A stretch of DNA of 64,000 nucleotides from Prunus persica (taxonomy: Eukaryota; Streptophyta; Magnoliopsida; Rosales; Rosaceae). Under the pieces are notes generated by a model that had not been told where the DNA came from, searched no databases, and saw nothing but the letters and a program-made list of their open reading frames with translations. Position numbers and translations under genes: made by a program. Below are positions 34,623 through 46,926 of the stretch, in pieces (the stretch's first letter is position 1; each line of letters starts with the position of its first letter). The stretch is from NCBI RefSeq assembly GCF_000346465.2, contig NC_034010.1, forward strand, positions 24,400,570 to 24,464,569, in the 5' to 3' direction.

Positions 34623-37616
34623 TCATTCTCTTAATTCATTATTTTCAAAATCTTGTTTTCCTTTCATAAGTGGTGGTGCTATAGATGTAGGTGCTTCTTT
34701 GGAATCACTGCGGGGCTTGGATGCTTTTTTGGCATCAGATTTTGACTTGAGTCTCAAACCAAACCTTTTCAAGAATGTGTTCCAGCTCCCCTTTGTCTTC
34801 ACCAGTTTCTCCATCTCTTGTTTCATGCTCAAACACTCCTTCTCTAGCTCGGAAACTCGTTCCCTCATGTCATCAACGGTCACAGTATGATCACGCCGCG
34901 CGGTGCCAGCGTGAGCAGATGCCTCGTTTCGACCAAGCACAAGATTCCCACTCTGGTTTTGTGAGTTCTCAAGGTTGTCAGATACAAAGAACCAACTGGC
35001 AACTGATGTGCGCAGCCGAAGTTGTTCAAAGAACAGAACTTGGACAATGACACGGAGCGGTAGCCTCTCATTCTGGGCTGCATGTGTGCTGGCTTCCAGT
35101 GAGAGCTTCTGGCAGTTCATGAGCCTGCAGACTTGTTCCCTCTCGGAGTCTGTTAGCCAGGGATGGGCCTGAGCTTCAGAAACAAGTAAGTTAGCTTAAG
35201 AAGTAATGGAAATATTAACATATTCTAATGGCTGCAACAATTTCCCAAAAGCATTGCAGATTTGCTTTCTTATGCTGTGTGCAGGCCTCAATGCCTTGTT
35301 TTGATTTAGAAATTTACAAAGAATTTAAACAGTCCCAAACCACTAAAAACTACCAAGATTAGCAAGAAGAAGATGTTATAACAAGCATTGGAAATGCTTT
35401 GGAAGTTGTAGAGCAAGTCCTTCAACCAGATTTTCATAACCATGATCATAAATAAGAGTAAAGATCTATGTACCTTGAGGTATATATCGATAGCACGGTA
35501 AATTCCATCGTCTAATGGTCTGGCATATTCAGGGATAACAGCAGCTAGAGACTGAAATTTTTGCAACTTCAAGTTAACATCAGGTGCTACCTCTGCAAGA
35601 TAGCCATCCACCAGGTTAGCTACCATGGTCATTGGGGTCAGTGAATGAGATGCACCCATCAACTGGCCCTCATCCACTATGCAGCTCGAAGTACACTCAA
35701 TCGAATCGCGGTCCATAAGCATGAAGTGATCAAGAATCCGCTGAACGCAGTCAGTATCATAGAGGGTCTCCACTGAGTACCCCATGTTTGGTATCAAGAG
35801 ATCTTCAAGAGCTGCTTGATCCAATTGGGCCCCAACCTGTCTCTCCAAATTCTCTCGACACGATGTACTAGCTTGCAAAATCATAGATGTCCGCAGAAGC
35901 CTAAGCAGGAAGTTGGTTGGTGTGACGCCCTTCTGATCAGGAAGTAATTCCACTATCTCTTCAAGGAGATTCCTTTGGTCTGGATTAGATGGAGCAGAAA
36001 CAGTTGATAAAGAGGCAGCATGGTTTCCATTTCGAAGACTCGATTGCCTACCCAACAAGGAAAGATGCCTCTTTGCATAGTGCATGATGGATCCAGCAAT
36101 CCTCTCTGGCTTCATGCTCCCTGATTCAACAGCCAGAATCAGTCTTTTATAAAGAGGAAACTTTAGGGAGCAGACATCTTCATACCACCAATCCTCACTG
36201 ACTGGATGTGGCTTGGCTGTTGTGCATATTCCATTCCAAAACGCCACGCCTTCTGAGCTCTCTGTTGCATCCTTTCCCGACACAGGCCAACTGAATAAAC
36301 CTGGATCAGCACTAGCTTTCATTGCCAATGAATTGATGCATCTTGAAACAAGATGAAGCTCTTCAGCATGAGGCAATAGCTCTTCGCAGGTTTCAAGTGC
36401 TTTAATGGAATCACTCCAATTGCTAAAGATTTCGTTTAGAAAATCCTCTGCTTTTGTCATGAGATTCCCCTCTCCATAGTCTTCACCCATACGAAGATAC
36501 TCAGCCGCACACCTCAAACTAACTACATTTGACGCATTGAGTTCTATTCTCACACCATAACAAAATTTGGCTACCAGCAAGAATGATTTGGCTCCACCAG
36601 GAATGTCATGCAGTTGCACAATACATTCCTGCTCATCCTCGCTAGAAACTTCTCCAATAACATTCTCTAGCAATCCACTTCTAGACAGCAAAGGAAACTG
36701 GTGGATGTAGAAAAGGTGGAAACAAAATACAGTGTGAGAATATACAGCAGATGAGGAGAGAATGTCATGAACAAATCAGTGAGCAGAAATAAACACAGAG
36801 CTGCATATGTAGAAATGGGGTTAACATCCTAAGTATTTTTTATCAAACAAAAACAAAAGGCTGAGGAGAAGTATTTTGTTTGTGTGCCTCAGATTCAAGC
36901 CAATGAGTCATCAGTGTGAGGTATGAAAGCATTGCCTTTCAAATGATAATATCCTACATATATATTGTAGAATTCACCCAGTAAAATTCACCTTGTGGAG
37001 ATGGAAAGATGTTTCTCCGACTTCAACGACAATGTCACTGGGAAGTCCAGTTGAGCAAAGCCTGCCAAAGAGAACATTAATTGTTCAACAAAAGAAGAAG
37101 AAGAAGGGCATAGAGGTAGAACTGATTAACAAAAGCGTGACTGATACAGTGCACTTATTAATTCGTTGTAAGGGAGCAACAAGGAATATGTGTAAACGTT
37201 GACATCGATCAAGACACCAAGCAAGTTGTCTCACAAGATAAAGTTTCTCTGTTTTCTCATTGGTCTCATAGCAAGAATGAACCAAATATGGATTCTACTC
37301 ATCTGTTATATTCTCCGAAAACTATCTCCTTTTCTTGTTATGATTTAAACCATGTAAGAACGTCGACAAAAAGGACAGAACCCAATTGAGTAATTGTCTA
37401 AAGAACCTAAACAAGAAAAATTAAAACCCAGAAATCGCAGAATCTAAAAATACAATTGAAACCAACCCATTATGCCATTCCCAAGTGTTATGGCAAACCC
37501 AACATTCTAAATTCTCAATGTAAACAGAAAAGAAAAGCCAGCATCAAAACAACATACCAAGTTTGGCCATCAAGGTGAAAGACTTCAGATTTAGATCCCA
37601 ACTTCACGCACGCCAT
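34623..37616 (-). CDS. BTB/POZ-NPH3 domain protein (NPH3/RPT2-like family)
   Basis: Four coding exons, 37616-37558, 37061-36992, 36697-35474 and 35168-34623, give 632 aa. The BTB/POZ domain is at ~25-130 ([16 protein letters not shown], then FPLLSRSG). The NPH3 domain follows at ~205-490, ending in the family signature around the exon 3/4 junction ([10 protein letters not shown] + AHPWLTDSE; then [18 protein letters not shown]). A coiled coil at ~545-580 ([20 protein letters not shown]) precedes a basic, Lys/Ser-rich tail. The length agrees with family members of ~600-630 aa such as Arabidopsis At3g08570 and At5g67385. The family are substrate adaptors for CUL3 E3 ligases at the plasma membrane; NPH3 and RPT2 act in phototropin signalling, but most members are uncharacterised, so no light role is claimed. 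Exon 1 encodes only 19 residues; its position and ATG are supported by the exact frame and the conserved [13 protein letters not shown] start. Confidence 0.93.
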
Positions 37617-39780
37617 ATCTAAACACTCTTCAGTCTGTCCTCCAATATCATTCAAAACAGCTCCACCACAGAGACATATATATCATTCAAAGGCAGTGCT
37701 GAAAATGGGTTCTCTCTCTCTCTAAAATCTTTTGAGCTTTTGGGGTACAGGGCAGGTTGGAGAAGGTCCCGAGTCCAAGGGGGAGGATCTAAGAGAATTC
37801 AGTTCCTGCTGTTACGGGGAAAAGGCAGAGGCAGTGTTTGGTGCATCACTCTCTAGAAACATAACCTATATTTTTTTTCTTAATTTATTTTTCGTAACTT
37901 CCAACGTTGGATGAGTACTATATAATATTCGACTTTAATGAAACTCTCATTAAAATATTTTGGCCAGACTGCTTCAAATTCTCCGTATGTACAGTGTACT
38001 TTGTAAAAGATATATGGCTATCCATTCTTAGAAGGGCCCGATTATGGCGGACAGCATGGGAACGTGACAATAAGACCTTTCTTTGTCTTGCAAAAGTTAT
38101 AAAATTTGCATGGGATGGGATTTGACTCTTCCTATCTCTCAACAGAGAAAATAGATTTTGACTTTATGGAAAGGATGGTTAATGAATTCCTCAATTTGGA
38201 TCCTCCAATAGTTGTGTTTCCAAAATCTGCCCCTACTTAGCATAGAAGCATTTTCTTTTATTCTACCATTGCAAAAGTATAATTCTTATTTGTATAGCCA
38301 CATGATAGCACTCCACTTGATTTGAAAGCTTTTTTTGGTGACTACGACGTCACTATAATATATAATTGTATACAATTAGACACTTAAAATTTTCTCTTAT
38401 CGATAAGTATTGGTTCATATAAAATAGGAGAAACGGAATAAAGATAGAAATCCACCTAACTTGTCTTTTTTCGTATCTTATTGATGGAAATAAACTTTTA
38501 TTTATTTATCACCAATTGTAGTTACGAAATAGTCACACGATTGCTAGAGACTATAACACCCCACCTATGATTTGCAGGCCTTCCTTTAATGACTATAACC
38601 TCAACATATACACATAATTATATACAACTAGTTACACACCAAACGTGTCCTTTTTCTTTTTACAATAAAATTGAACCTAATATCCATTCCTTAACAATTT
38701 GCATCGTATTTTTGTTTGACTATACCACTACATGACACATGGAGTTCCTAAAAATTGTCTAACAAGCTAGCTTTTCAACCATACCTATAGAAAAAGAAAA
38801 TAAATATTGGTGGTTTAAAAAAATAAATAAATAAATTATTGATCAACTCTAAAGTTTCGTCAAACAACTTGTTTGATAGTGCTTCTATAGCAAGCACTTT
38901 CACTTAAATGATTTTGGGTGAGGGAAATTTAACCTAAGACATCGATAAATTTTTGTATATTTCAAGTACACTACATGGGTGGTGTATTATTCAATACGCA
39001 TGAAACATGTAGGATATTGGATATATGAATAAATAAATGCTTTTAAGCACTTGAGCTAAGCATTTCCAGGAGAGTCCCCAAACTTTAGTCAAATTCTAGT
39101 TAAAATAGCTAGAAAGCTATTATAGCAAACCACTTAAAAGGTGTTTCCTCCAACAATGTTCTCTATTTTGGCTAATTTGAAATATTTTATTATTATTTTC
39201 TCTTTCTCTTTCCTCCTCTTTCTCTTGCAAATCTAATATATTTATTAAAAAAAGTAGAACCCAACCCCACCAACCTGCCAAATGTCTCTATATCTCTCTC
39301 CCTTTTTCTCTCTCCTCCTAGCCAAATTCTCTCTCCTCCTCTCTACATGTAGAGAACCAAAAGTTGGTTCTCCAAAATAGAGAACCAAAAGTTGGTTCTC
39401 CAAAATAGAGAACCAAGTAGAGAGTATGCTGACGGAGAATTTTCCTTCTTTTTAGCCAAAGTAGTTAGGAATGAGCTCCTTGTCAAACACTTCCGGTTAT
39501 AAGTTTTTTGTTTTTCCTCTTTGGTCGAAACCGCTTATAAGTTCTTTATTGGGAGAACGGATTGCCAAATAGGCCTCTCTCATATAAGCAATGGACTTAT
39601 TTAAAAATGAACAAGTTGAGACCAGAACAAGCCCACACAAACAAAGCCCAAAAACCATGATCCTCCATTCCTGAATGGTCAAAGCTTGAGCACCACTAAA
39701 GAGTGAGCCCAGCTCAATCCTTTCCACTATACACTGCCCAAGTCGTCGCAGGGAGTCAAGGCACTCTCTCACTGGAAGCC
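37617..39780. other. divergent intergenic region between NPH3 and OST1 genes
   Basis: Both genes are transcribed away from this region, so it holds two promoters. No gene is seen. It contains a CT run at ~37710-37725 and the 28-bp repeat at 39351-39424. Confidence 0.55.
39351..39424. repeat. 28-bp tandem repeat whose unit is itself a palindrome
   Basis: Two full units (39351-39378, 39379-39406) and a partial third. Each unit contains GAGAACCAA, a 3-bp gap, then TTGGTTCTC. It lies ~370-430 bp upstream of the OST1 start. Confidence 0.9.
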
Positions 39781-42700
39781 ATGGACGCTTTGCGAAGCTT
39801 GGGTCGAGTAATCGTAGCTTTCTGGATCTTGTCCCATCTCTCACTGCTTGCTTACTCCTCTTCCCCTCAGGATCTCCAGATCCTCAGCGCTGAGCGCAGA
39901 GTAAGCCTTCCCTTTCATTTCCGCTTCACCAGCGCTCAAATTATCTTCATCGTTATGATTTATATGCATTTATGTTTGATCAATCTATGTTCTTTGCAGA
40001 TTGACTTGTCCTCTCACATTGTTAAGGTTTTCTTGACGTTAAAGGTATATATTTTCTGTATTGCTTACACTCTTGGATTGGACTCATTATTGTAGAAAAT
40101 TGTACCCAATCTGTGGAAATTGGAAAATTTTCTGGGTGTGGAATCAAGTCTACATCTTTGATATCATAGTTTACAATTTTATAGATATCTTTCATGTCGA
40201 ATTTTCGGCATCAATGTAGATTATTGAGCTTAGTTTCAATCTTTAATGTAATAGATTTACAAAACATAGTCTGAATATGGTATAATGTAGAAGTTTTGAA
40301 ATTTTAGTCTTTTCTTTACAAATTGGCATGCCACCTGCGAGTTTTGCTGCACAATGCACCGCAGGTGGGACACAACACTTGTAACGATGACGAACGTGGC
40401 ACTGTAGACAACCGTACTTTGTGACCATATAGCATCAGTGATTTTGAAAATAGCTTTTTAATGTACTGGGATGTTTATTAGATTGCTGGGGTTGTCTTTC
40501 AGGTTGAAAATACTGGTGGATCTCCTGTTTCGGAAGTACTTCTTGCTTTTCCACCTACACAGGTTGATCATATAGCTTCGCTCAAAGCAGCTCTCACTGT
40601 TGGAAAAAAGAAAAAGAAAAGCTATGTGCCTCTTGAAGTGAATCCCACTGACCTCCCTGATGCACCAAATCAGACCAAATATTTTTCCATATCTTTGCTC
40701 AACCCATTAAATGCAGGTGAAACTGCAACATTAGAAGTGCTTTATATATTGACACATTCTCTGGAGCCTTTCCCTGCAGAGATAAACCAAGCAGAGTCTC
40801 AGTTGGTCTATTTTCGTGATAGTGCAATAATATTGTCACCATATTATATTAAGCAGCAGACTACTTTTATAAGAACACCTAGTACTAAGGTGGAATCATT
40901 TACAAGAGTAGAGTCCACTAACCGCGCTGGTACTGAAATAAAGTATGGCCCTTACAAGGATCGCCCTGCATACTCTTATTCTCCAGTAATTGTTCATTTT
41001 GAGAATAACAAGCCATTTGCTGTCGTTGAGGAGCTTGTACGCGAAGTGGAAATATCTCATTGGGGCAATCTTCAGATCACAGAGCATTACAGGTTGTCAC
41101 ATGCTGGTGCACGACATAAAGGTGTTTTTTCGAGGTAGGCTCTGCTGCTGGTCTTATCTTCTATATTTATTATATGTTGATGTTTTAAATCCTGCTATCT
41201 GTGTAAGTTTATGCATCTATGTATCGCATGGATATGAAAACAAACACCCAACTTAGAAAAACTGAGTCTCCAAGATATGGTCAAGGTTGATCCTGAGATT
41301 TTGGGGAAGACGAAAATGAAGAAGGGGCCTTTTATACATACCCATAATCTCATATAAGAAAATCATTTCCTTCTAATTGCTAGAAGAAATTACAATATGT
41401 GAAGAGTTTTAATATTTTGAATAAAACTGATATTTGCAGAGTGAAATAATCCCATGAATCAATAGGAAAATAGACTTCTCATAAAACTATGTTGGTGCTA
41501 TGTTGGTGAATATCAAAAGTAGAACTTCAGAGACATAAAAGTAAAATTCATATCATTTCATCATCACACAGCTGAAGAAATTCGAACTTTTACAGATGCA
41601 TTCTGGAGATTTGGACTCCATGACCAAGGTTAAGACAGCCTTTAATTTGCATTACGTTTGCTGGCAAAAAATAATGAAAATGAATAATGTTTGTTAATGC
41701 TCATAAAAAACTGTTATGAGTGTTTGTTTTCAATATTAATCTTCCAAGGCTTCCTTTTGGCAGGGTTGAATATCAATCTAGGCCATCTTCTGGTGGAATT
41801 TCTTCATTCAAACATCTTCTAGCCAGACTACCTCCTAGAGTCCATTCTGTCTTTTACCGAGATGAAATTGGCAACATCTCGTCATCACATTTACGTATAG
41901 ATTATCTAAAGGTAACCTCTTTGCCTTGAAATGGAACATATATATTCAAGGAAGTTTTCCTTTTACATATATACAATGCTGATTCTGTTTTGTTTCTTCA
42001 ATACTTTCTTTTTTTCAGTCAGATCTTGAAATTGAGCCAAGGTATCCTTTGTTTGGAGGTTGGAAAGCTACTTTTGTGATTGGGTATGGGCTACCATTGG
42101 AAGACTTCCTTTTTGAGTCACCTGATGGCAGGCGATACCTCAACTTCACTTTTGGTTGTCCTCTTGCTGAGACGGTGGTAGACAAGTTAATCATAAAAGT
42201 GGGTTTAGTTACTTCACTTTTGTATCCATATTGCTCTATTTTCAGTTTCGTTAGCTCTTCTTTTTTGTTCCCCCCAGACATGGTAATATTAACTTACTGA
42301 TTCACGAACTGCTATATTTCAGGTTGTGCTACCAGAGGGATCAAAAGATCCTTCTGCTGTGGTTCCTTTCTCGGTTAAGCAACATTTAGAGGTAATCCAG
42401 TTGTAGCGCTTTATTCATATTGATAGATGCATCCATATGATAATTCAACTTTTTTTCCCCTCTATACTGTTTGCAAAGTGCATTATAAAAAAAATACAAG
42501 ATTTTAACTCTTTTTCATTGCCCCAAAAAAAGGACTATCTAAATATTTATAAATGAAAAAACTTTTTATTTGGTGCAAATAAAATGGTTTTTTATTTTTT
42601 ATTTTTATGTGATGGTGATTGTGAGCGTATCTTTTCATTCTTATATCTGCAGACCAAATATTCATACCTTGATGTTGCTGGAAGGACAGTGGTGGTTCTT

Positions 42701-43419
42701 GAAAAGGAAAACGTAGTTCCAGAGCACAACTCTCCTTTCCAGGTGACTAGGCTATAACTAATATTGCTTTAAATTTACTCTTGTAAGTATTCTATATATT
42801 GCTTGAGGTAAGCTATCCTAAACCCTAAAGTCAGGACTGTCAACTCTCCACATGTAGCCAGATACGCTCCCACCAATGACATATTCTAGGATACGATTAT
42901 AGTCCTTTACACACTCTGGATGAATTTAAAGGAGCACAAGCTCTCCAAGTGGTTAAGTTCAACCTCAAAAATGTCTATATGTCATTGGTGGGAGCGTATC
43001 TGGGATCAGTTAGGCTCAACCAATAGTAAATATGGCACAAAGGTTAGCAATATTTTAGTTGTGCATTGCAGGGTAGGTCATTGATTGTAGAATATATATA
43101 CGTTCTACTTGTGAAATGGTCATTCTATATAATATTATGGTTCAAGTGAGTATTGAATCTTCTTAGAGTCCTGTCTCGTGAAGGAATTGAAATTTAAATG
43201 CATTATGTATATGCATGTGCAGCTTCCTTAATATAATAGAATGAGTAGTGGCTGAACCCACTCTTTCTCCTGAACTTAATTTGGCAGGTTTACTACAGCT
43301 TCAACCCAATTTTTATGCTGGCAGAACCACTAATGTTAGTGTCTACATTTTTCTTCGTGTTCATGGCTAGTATAGCTTACCTACACATAGATTTTTCGAT
43401 ATGCAAGACATCATCTTGA
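39781..43419 (+). CDS. OST1: ribophorin I, oligosaccharyltransferase subunit 1 (OST1B-like)
   Basis: Eight coding exons, 39781-39900, 40000-40044, 40503-41134, 41764-41911, 42019-42198, 42323-42391, 42653-42742 and 43288-43419, give 471 aa. A hydrophobic signal peptide covers ~9-26. The long ER-luminal domain carries the family segments QILSAERRIDLSSHIVKV, PYYIKQQTTFIRTPSTKVES and GNLQITEHYRLSHAGARHKG. One membrane span near the end (~443-463) precedes a very short cytosolic tail. N-glycosylation sequons (NQT near 111, NISS, NFTF) suit a luminal fold. It is a non-catalytic subunit of the ER complex that transfers glycan to Asn of nascent proteins. The length matches the shorter plant paralogue (Arabidopsis OST1B, ~464 aa). 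Intron 1 is a 99-bp stop-free 3n intron, and intron 7 hosts an inverted-repeat element. Confidence 0.95.
42858..43003. mobile_element. 27-bp perfect inverted repeat element inside OST1 intron 7
   Basis: The arms 42858-42884 and 42977-43003 are exact reverse complements (core GCTCCCACCAATGAC / GTCATTGGTGGGAGC). The 92-bp loop is non-coding. This fits a small MITE or a foldback; no target duplication is evident. Confidence 0.85.
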
Positions 43420-44937
43420 TTCTTCAAGGTATGGTTTCTACAACTTGTAATTACACACTTGCAATAGAATGATCTTTATTGTCGAAACTATTTTACTTTG
43501 TAGCGTATCTGATGAAACAACTTGAACTTGTAGATGATTAAGTGGAGCTAAGGAGCCAGGACGCTTGTATGTGAACGTTGGCAGTTACTCTGGGTCCTAA
43601 AATTTGAAATTACCCTATATGATGTAGGTTACCGTGAGATAAATTTTGCTGTGCATTGACCCTCTCACTTTATAAACCTGAATGTAGCGTTATATTATGG
43701 ACCTAGTCTTAGAGATACACAAGGATTCAAATGTGTTTTGATAGTGAAAATACTTTGTTATAAATCATTTTAGATAATATTGCAGAAAACTCGATCTTTT
43801 TGATGGCCTAAAATGTGGATGAATATAAGTACCAAGCTGCAGTGCTTGTATGTAAAACATTTTTCTGTCATTCTTCTTGCTATGCAGAGCACACTGTAAG
43901 AACTAGAAAACAGCAAAAATAGAGCAAAACTAGAGCAAGTTGGGACTTCTTGCCAGAGTTCTGAGTCTTTTCATTAATTCCCAATACAGAAAATTACAAA
44001 TTAAGCTTTGACAGAACTGTAGATGAACCCCTAAATTAACATCAAACAAAGTTACGACTATGCGGCTCCTCTTGCTTGCAAGTTGCAGCTTCCATCAAAC
44101 GACAGGTCCTTATACAGCTTTCTTCTCCTCGTAGCTCTTCTTGTATAACTTGGGCGATTTTTAGCTTACCACGACAGCTAACTTCTTCATCAAACTGGGA
44201 CATGAAATAATGTCACACCAATGAAAGGCTATATAGTGTTTTTGAGTTAGTATATTATCGTCATTCTTAATATAAGAAAAGTTTAAAATAAAAAATAAAA
44301 GGCCGTTTGCGTGCATGCATTATGCATAGATTAAAAAGGACCAAAAAACAGCTCTGGCAAAATGGAAATCATTCATTATGATCCGAATTCCAAAGCCTCC
44401 TCCATCACACTTTGTCACCCTGTAAGTCAAAATATGCGGCCTTGTCGTCGTCTCAATCTCAAATCCCAGCTGCAGCACAAACAAACTCTGAAAGATTTGC
44501 AACCACCTCACTCAGCCCACCAAGAAAATGAATGCGATTTGCTTCCCCATCATCCCATTCCATCCCTCAACAGTCAATAGTCACCATCAAACAACCAACC
44601 TACCCTCTCTCTCCCTACCTAAAAACTACCAACTTTATTATTATAGGCTTCTTCCTTTAGCATTTGCCATAACGCAACCCATACATTCTCATCATATTCA
44701 TATTATCCAATTTTGGACAGACTTTCTTTCTTGTATCTCTCCATAAAGTATATATGGTTGGTTAGCTCATTAAAATCCATTACCATCGTGGGTTAGCTTG
44801 GGTTGGGCAACTTTTTACAGCTTGGTCATCATCAGGCTATGACTTCCGAGCCACTGCATCTACATGTGCTTTCTTGTTGGTTCTAATTCGTTTTTATTAA
44901 TGCAAGTTAGATAGTTCATCGGCTTTGATTTTGACAG

Positions 44938-45193
44938 GAGCGGAGCTAGAATTGTAAAAATTGGGGGGCCGAAGTAGAAAATACAAGTATATAAAACACT
45001 TAAGTATTCAATACTTACATGTTTAGAGCTAAATATTTCTAATTGAGTCATGTCTAATTTGTTTTAGAGGAAATTTTAACTTAAATTCTAAGTTGTTTAT
45101 TACAAATTATATATATCATATATAATATAATAAAAGTGTGATAAAAATATAAGGGGGCCAGGGCCACCCCATGTCTAGGAGTGGCTCCGCCAC
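44938..45193. mobile_element. 256-bp non-autonomous element with 12-bp target duplication
   Basis: The sequence TGATTTTGACAG stands directly on both sides (44926-44937 and 45194-45205). The ends, GAGCGGAGCTAG at left and GGCTCCGCCAC at right, are partly inverted repeats with GCGGAGC/GCTCCGC. No coding capacity. It could be a Mutator-like MITE or a SINE-like insertion. Confidence 0.75.
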
Positions 45194-45352
45194 TGATTTT
45201 GACAGACATTGAAGATGAGGGATGGCAATGGTTTGAGTTTGGAAAGAAAATGTATCATTTTGTAAGGAATTGACCTTGACTTTTTGTTGGAATTGGCATA
45301 AAATCAATATGCGCCTAACCTAAAATAGGTATCAATGCAGGAAAAAGAAAGC

Positions 45353-46810
45353 TGTAGGTTTTTGAGTTAGCTTGGACGCAAGCTAACATTGGCTTAATTT
45401 CCTAGTTTGATTAGGATACAGTTTTTGACAGGACTCGACCCAAATTCCACTTTGAAATCCGAGCCGAACTCTGTGCGTGTCCGACACTTGGCGGGTGCCG
45501 GGCACAATGACTAAATTGCCCTTTTAGTTAAAATTCAAGTTTATTACTAGTTCAACTTCTACCGAAAATTCGGCAGAATCTCCCCTATAACTTGATCATT
45601 TTCCGGAATTTCAATCTGTCAAAAAGCATATATATAAATATCTCAACTGCCAGCATGCTTCCAATTTACATCCAAACAGTTCTGATAAACTAAACGGCCT
45701 CAGGCCACACAGAAAGTCCTAGGGCAATTCATCAGAGCAACTAATTCAAGAATATACAACAGAATAATTTGATTTCAAAAGAAAATTCTATATAAGAGGG
45801 AGAGTGGAGCGGACTGTGGAATCTACCCAGTAGTGGGGCTCTGGTGCACGTCTATTGCTGTTGATACGAGCTAGTTGGACCTTTCGAAGGTCCCTCCTGC
45901 TAGTCTGCCTGAGCCCGTATGCCTTGGCCTGATGATCCATTCCACCTTTAAAGCCCTCGAACAAAGCTTTCTGTCTCTTAAAAACCTAAGCTGTGGCGGC
46001 CGAAATTGGCCGAAAAATACCATGAACAGTGTTGTTTTTGTATAGTCGGTTTGGGCTCCTTTTTGGCTCTGTTTTCGATTGATTTTCTGGTCAATTCACT
46101 TGGAATCAAGGCTGGATATGGTTATGTATGAAAAGAGGAGAGAGAGATGAAGAGTTTGCAAGTTGTGGCACCCGATTTGGTGGCTGGACAGATGAGAAAA
46201 GCGAGTTTGAAAATGGCTGTTCGTGAGGCTCGCGAAGGATAAGAAAAATCTGGGTTTTAAAAATTCTGAACTTCGAAAAATTTATGATTTTGCCACTAAA
46301 CTTCTTTTGATCGTAACTTCTTCATTACAACTTTGATTTGAGTCCACTACGTGTCTATGGACTCATCTCGACATGCTCTACACAATGGTGTAACTGAAAT
46401 TTCCAAATTCCTTCTCGAGTGAAAAGTCAACTTTTGACCCAATAAAGTATTCCCGGGGTAAAATAGTCTTTTCCCAAAATAAATTAAAAATTAAAAATTG
46501 ATTTAGGATCGGGTTGTTACAGTTTTAGTCTAGGATTTGGTTTCCTATGTATAATAGGATTTGGTTGTAACCTATGTCATCTATTAGAATAAATAGATGA
46601 CCTTAGGAGCAGTGTAAAGATAAGTTTGAAAGGCATCTGTTTGTGTACTTGAGAGCTGTTGGGTTTGCAAGTTCTCTTGTATTTCTTTGGTAATTAATAA
46701 GAAGCTTTCGTTGGTTAGGGAGGTACTCCAATATTGGAGGAACCCTTAAATTATTTGTGTTCCTTGTTTTTTGTTTATCATTTTAGTTCTTGTTCTAGCT
46801 TAAAGTATGA
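45353..46810 (+). mobile_element. LTR remnant, probably Ty1/copia type, interrupted by a younger LTR
   Basis: The outer sequence (45353-45425 and 46522-~46810) reads through the insertion as one unit: TGTAGGTTTTTGAGTTAGC, then TTTCCTAGTTTGATTAGG, then AGTCTAGGATTTGGTTTCC and a TAATTAATAAGAAGC stretch. This resembles plant copia LTRs. The right border is approximate, and I found no internal region or target duplication for it. Confidence 0.5.
45426..46521 (+). mobile_element. solo LTR (1096 bp) with 5-bp target duplication
   Basis: It begins TGACAGG at 45426 and ends TTGTTACA at 46521, the canonical TG..CA. The 5-bp GTTTT sits on both sides (45421-45425 and 46522-46526). There is no internal domain, so this is a solo LTR left after recombination. 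Its first ~190 bp match the decayed LTR at 32650-33632 in the other orientation. Confidence 0.88.
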
Positions 46811-46903
46811 CACTTTTTTAGTTCTGCAATATGGATAGGTAATCAATAGCAATCAATATCACACAAGTCATACTGCCCATGTCTCCAAATAGGTATTATC
46901 TTG

Positions 46904-46926
46904 CATATATATATATATATATATAT
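46904..46926. repeat. AT dinucleotide microsatellite
   Basis: About 11 AT units with no overlap with a gene. A similar AT run is at ~57940-57959. Confidence 0.85.
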
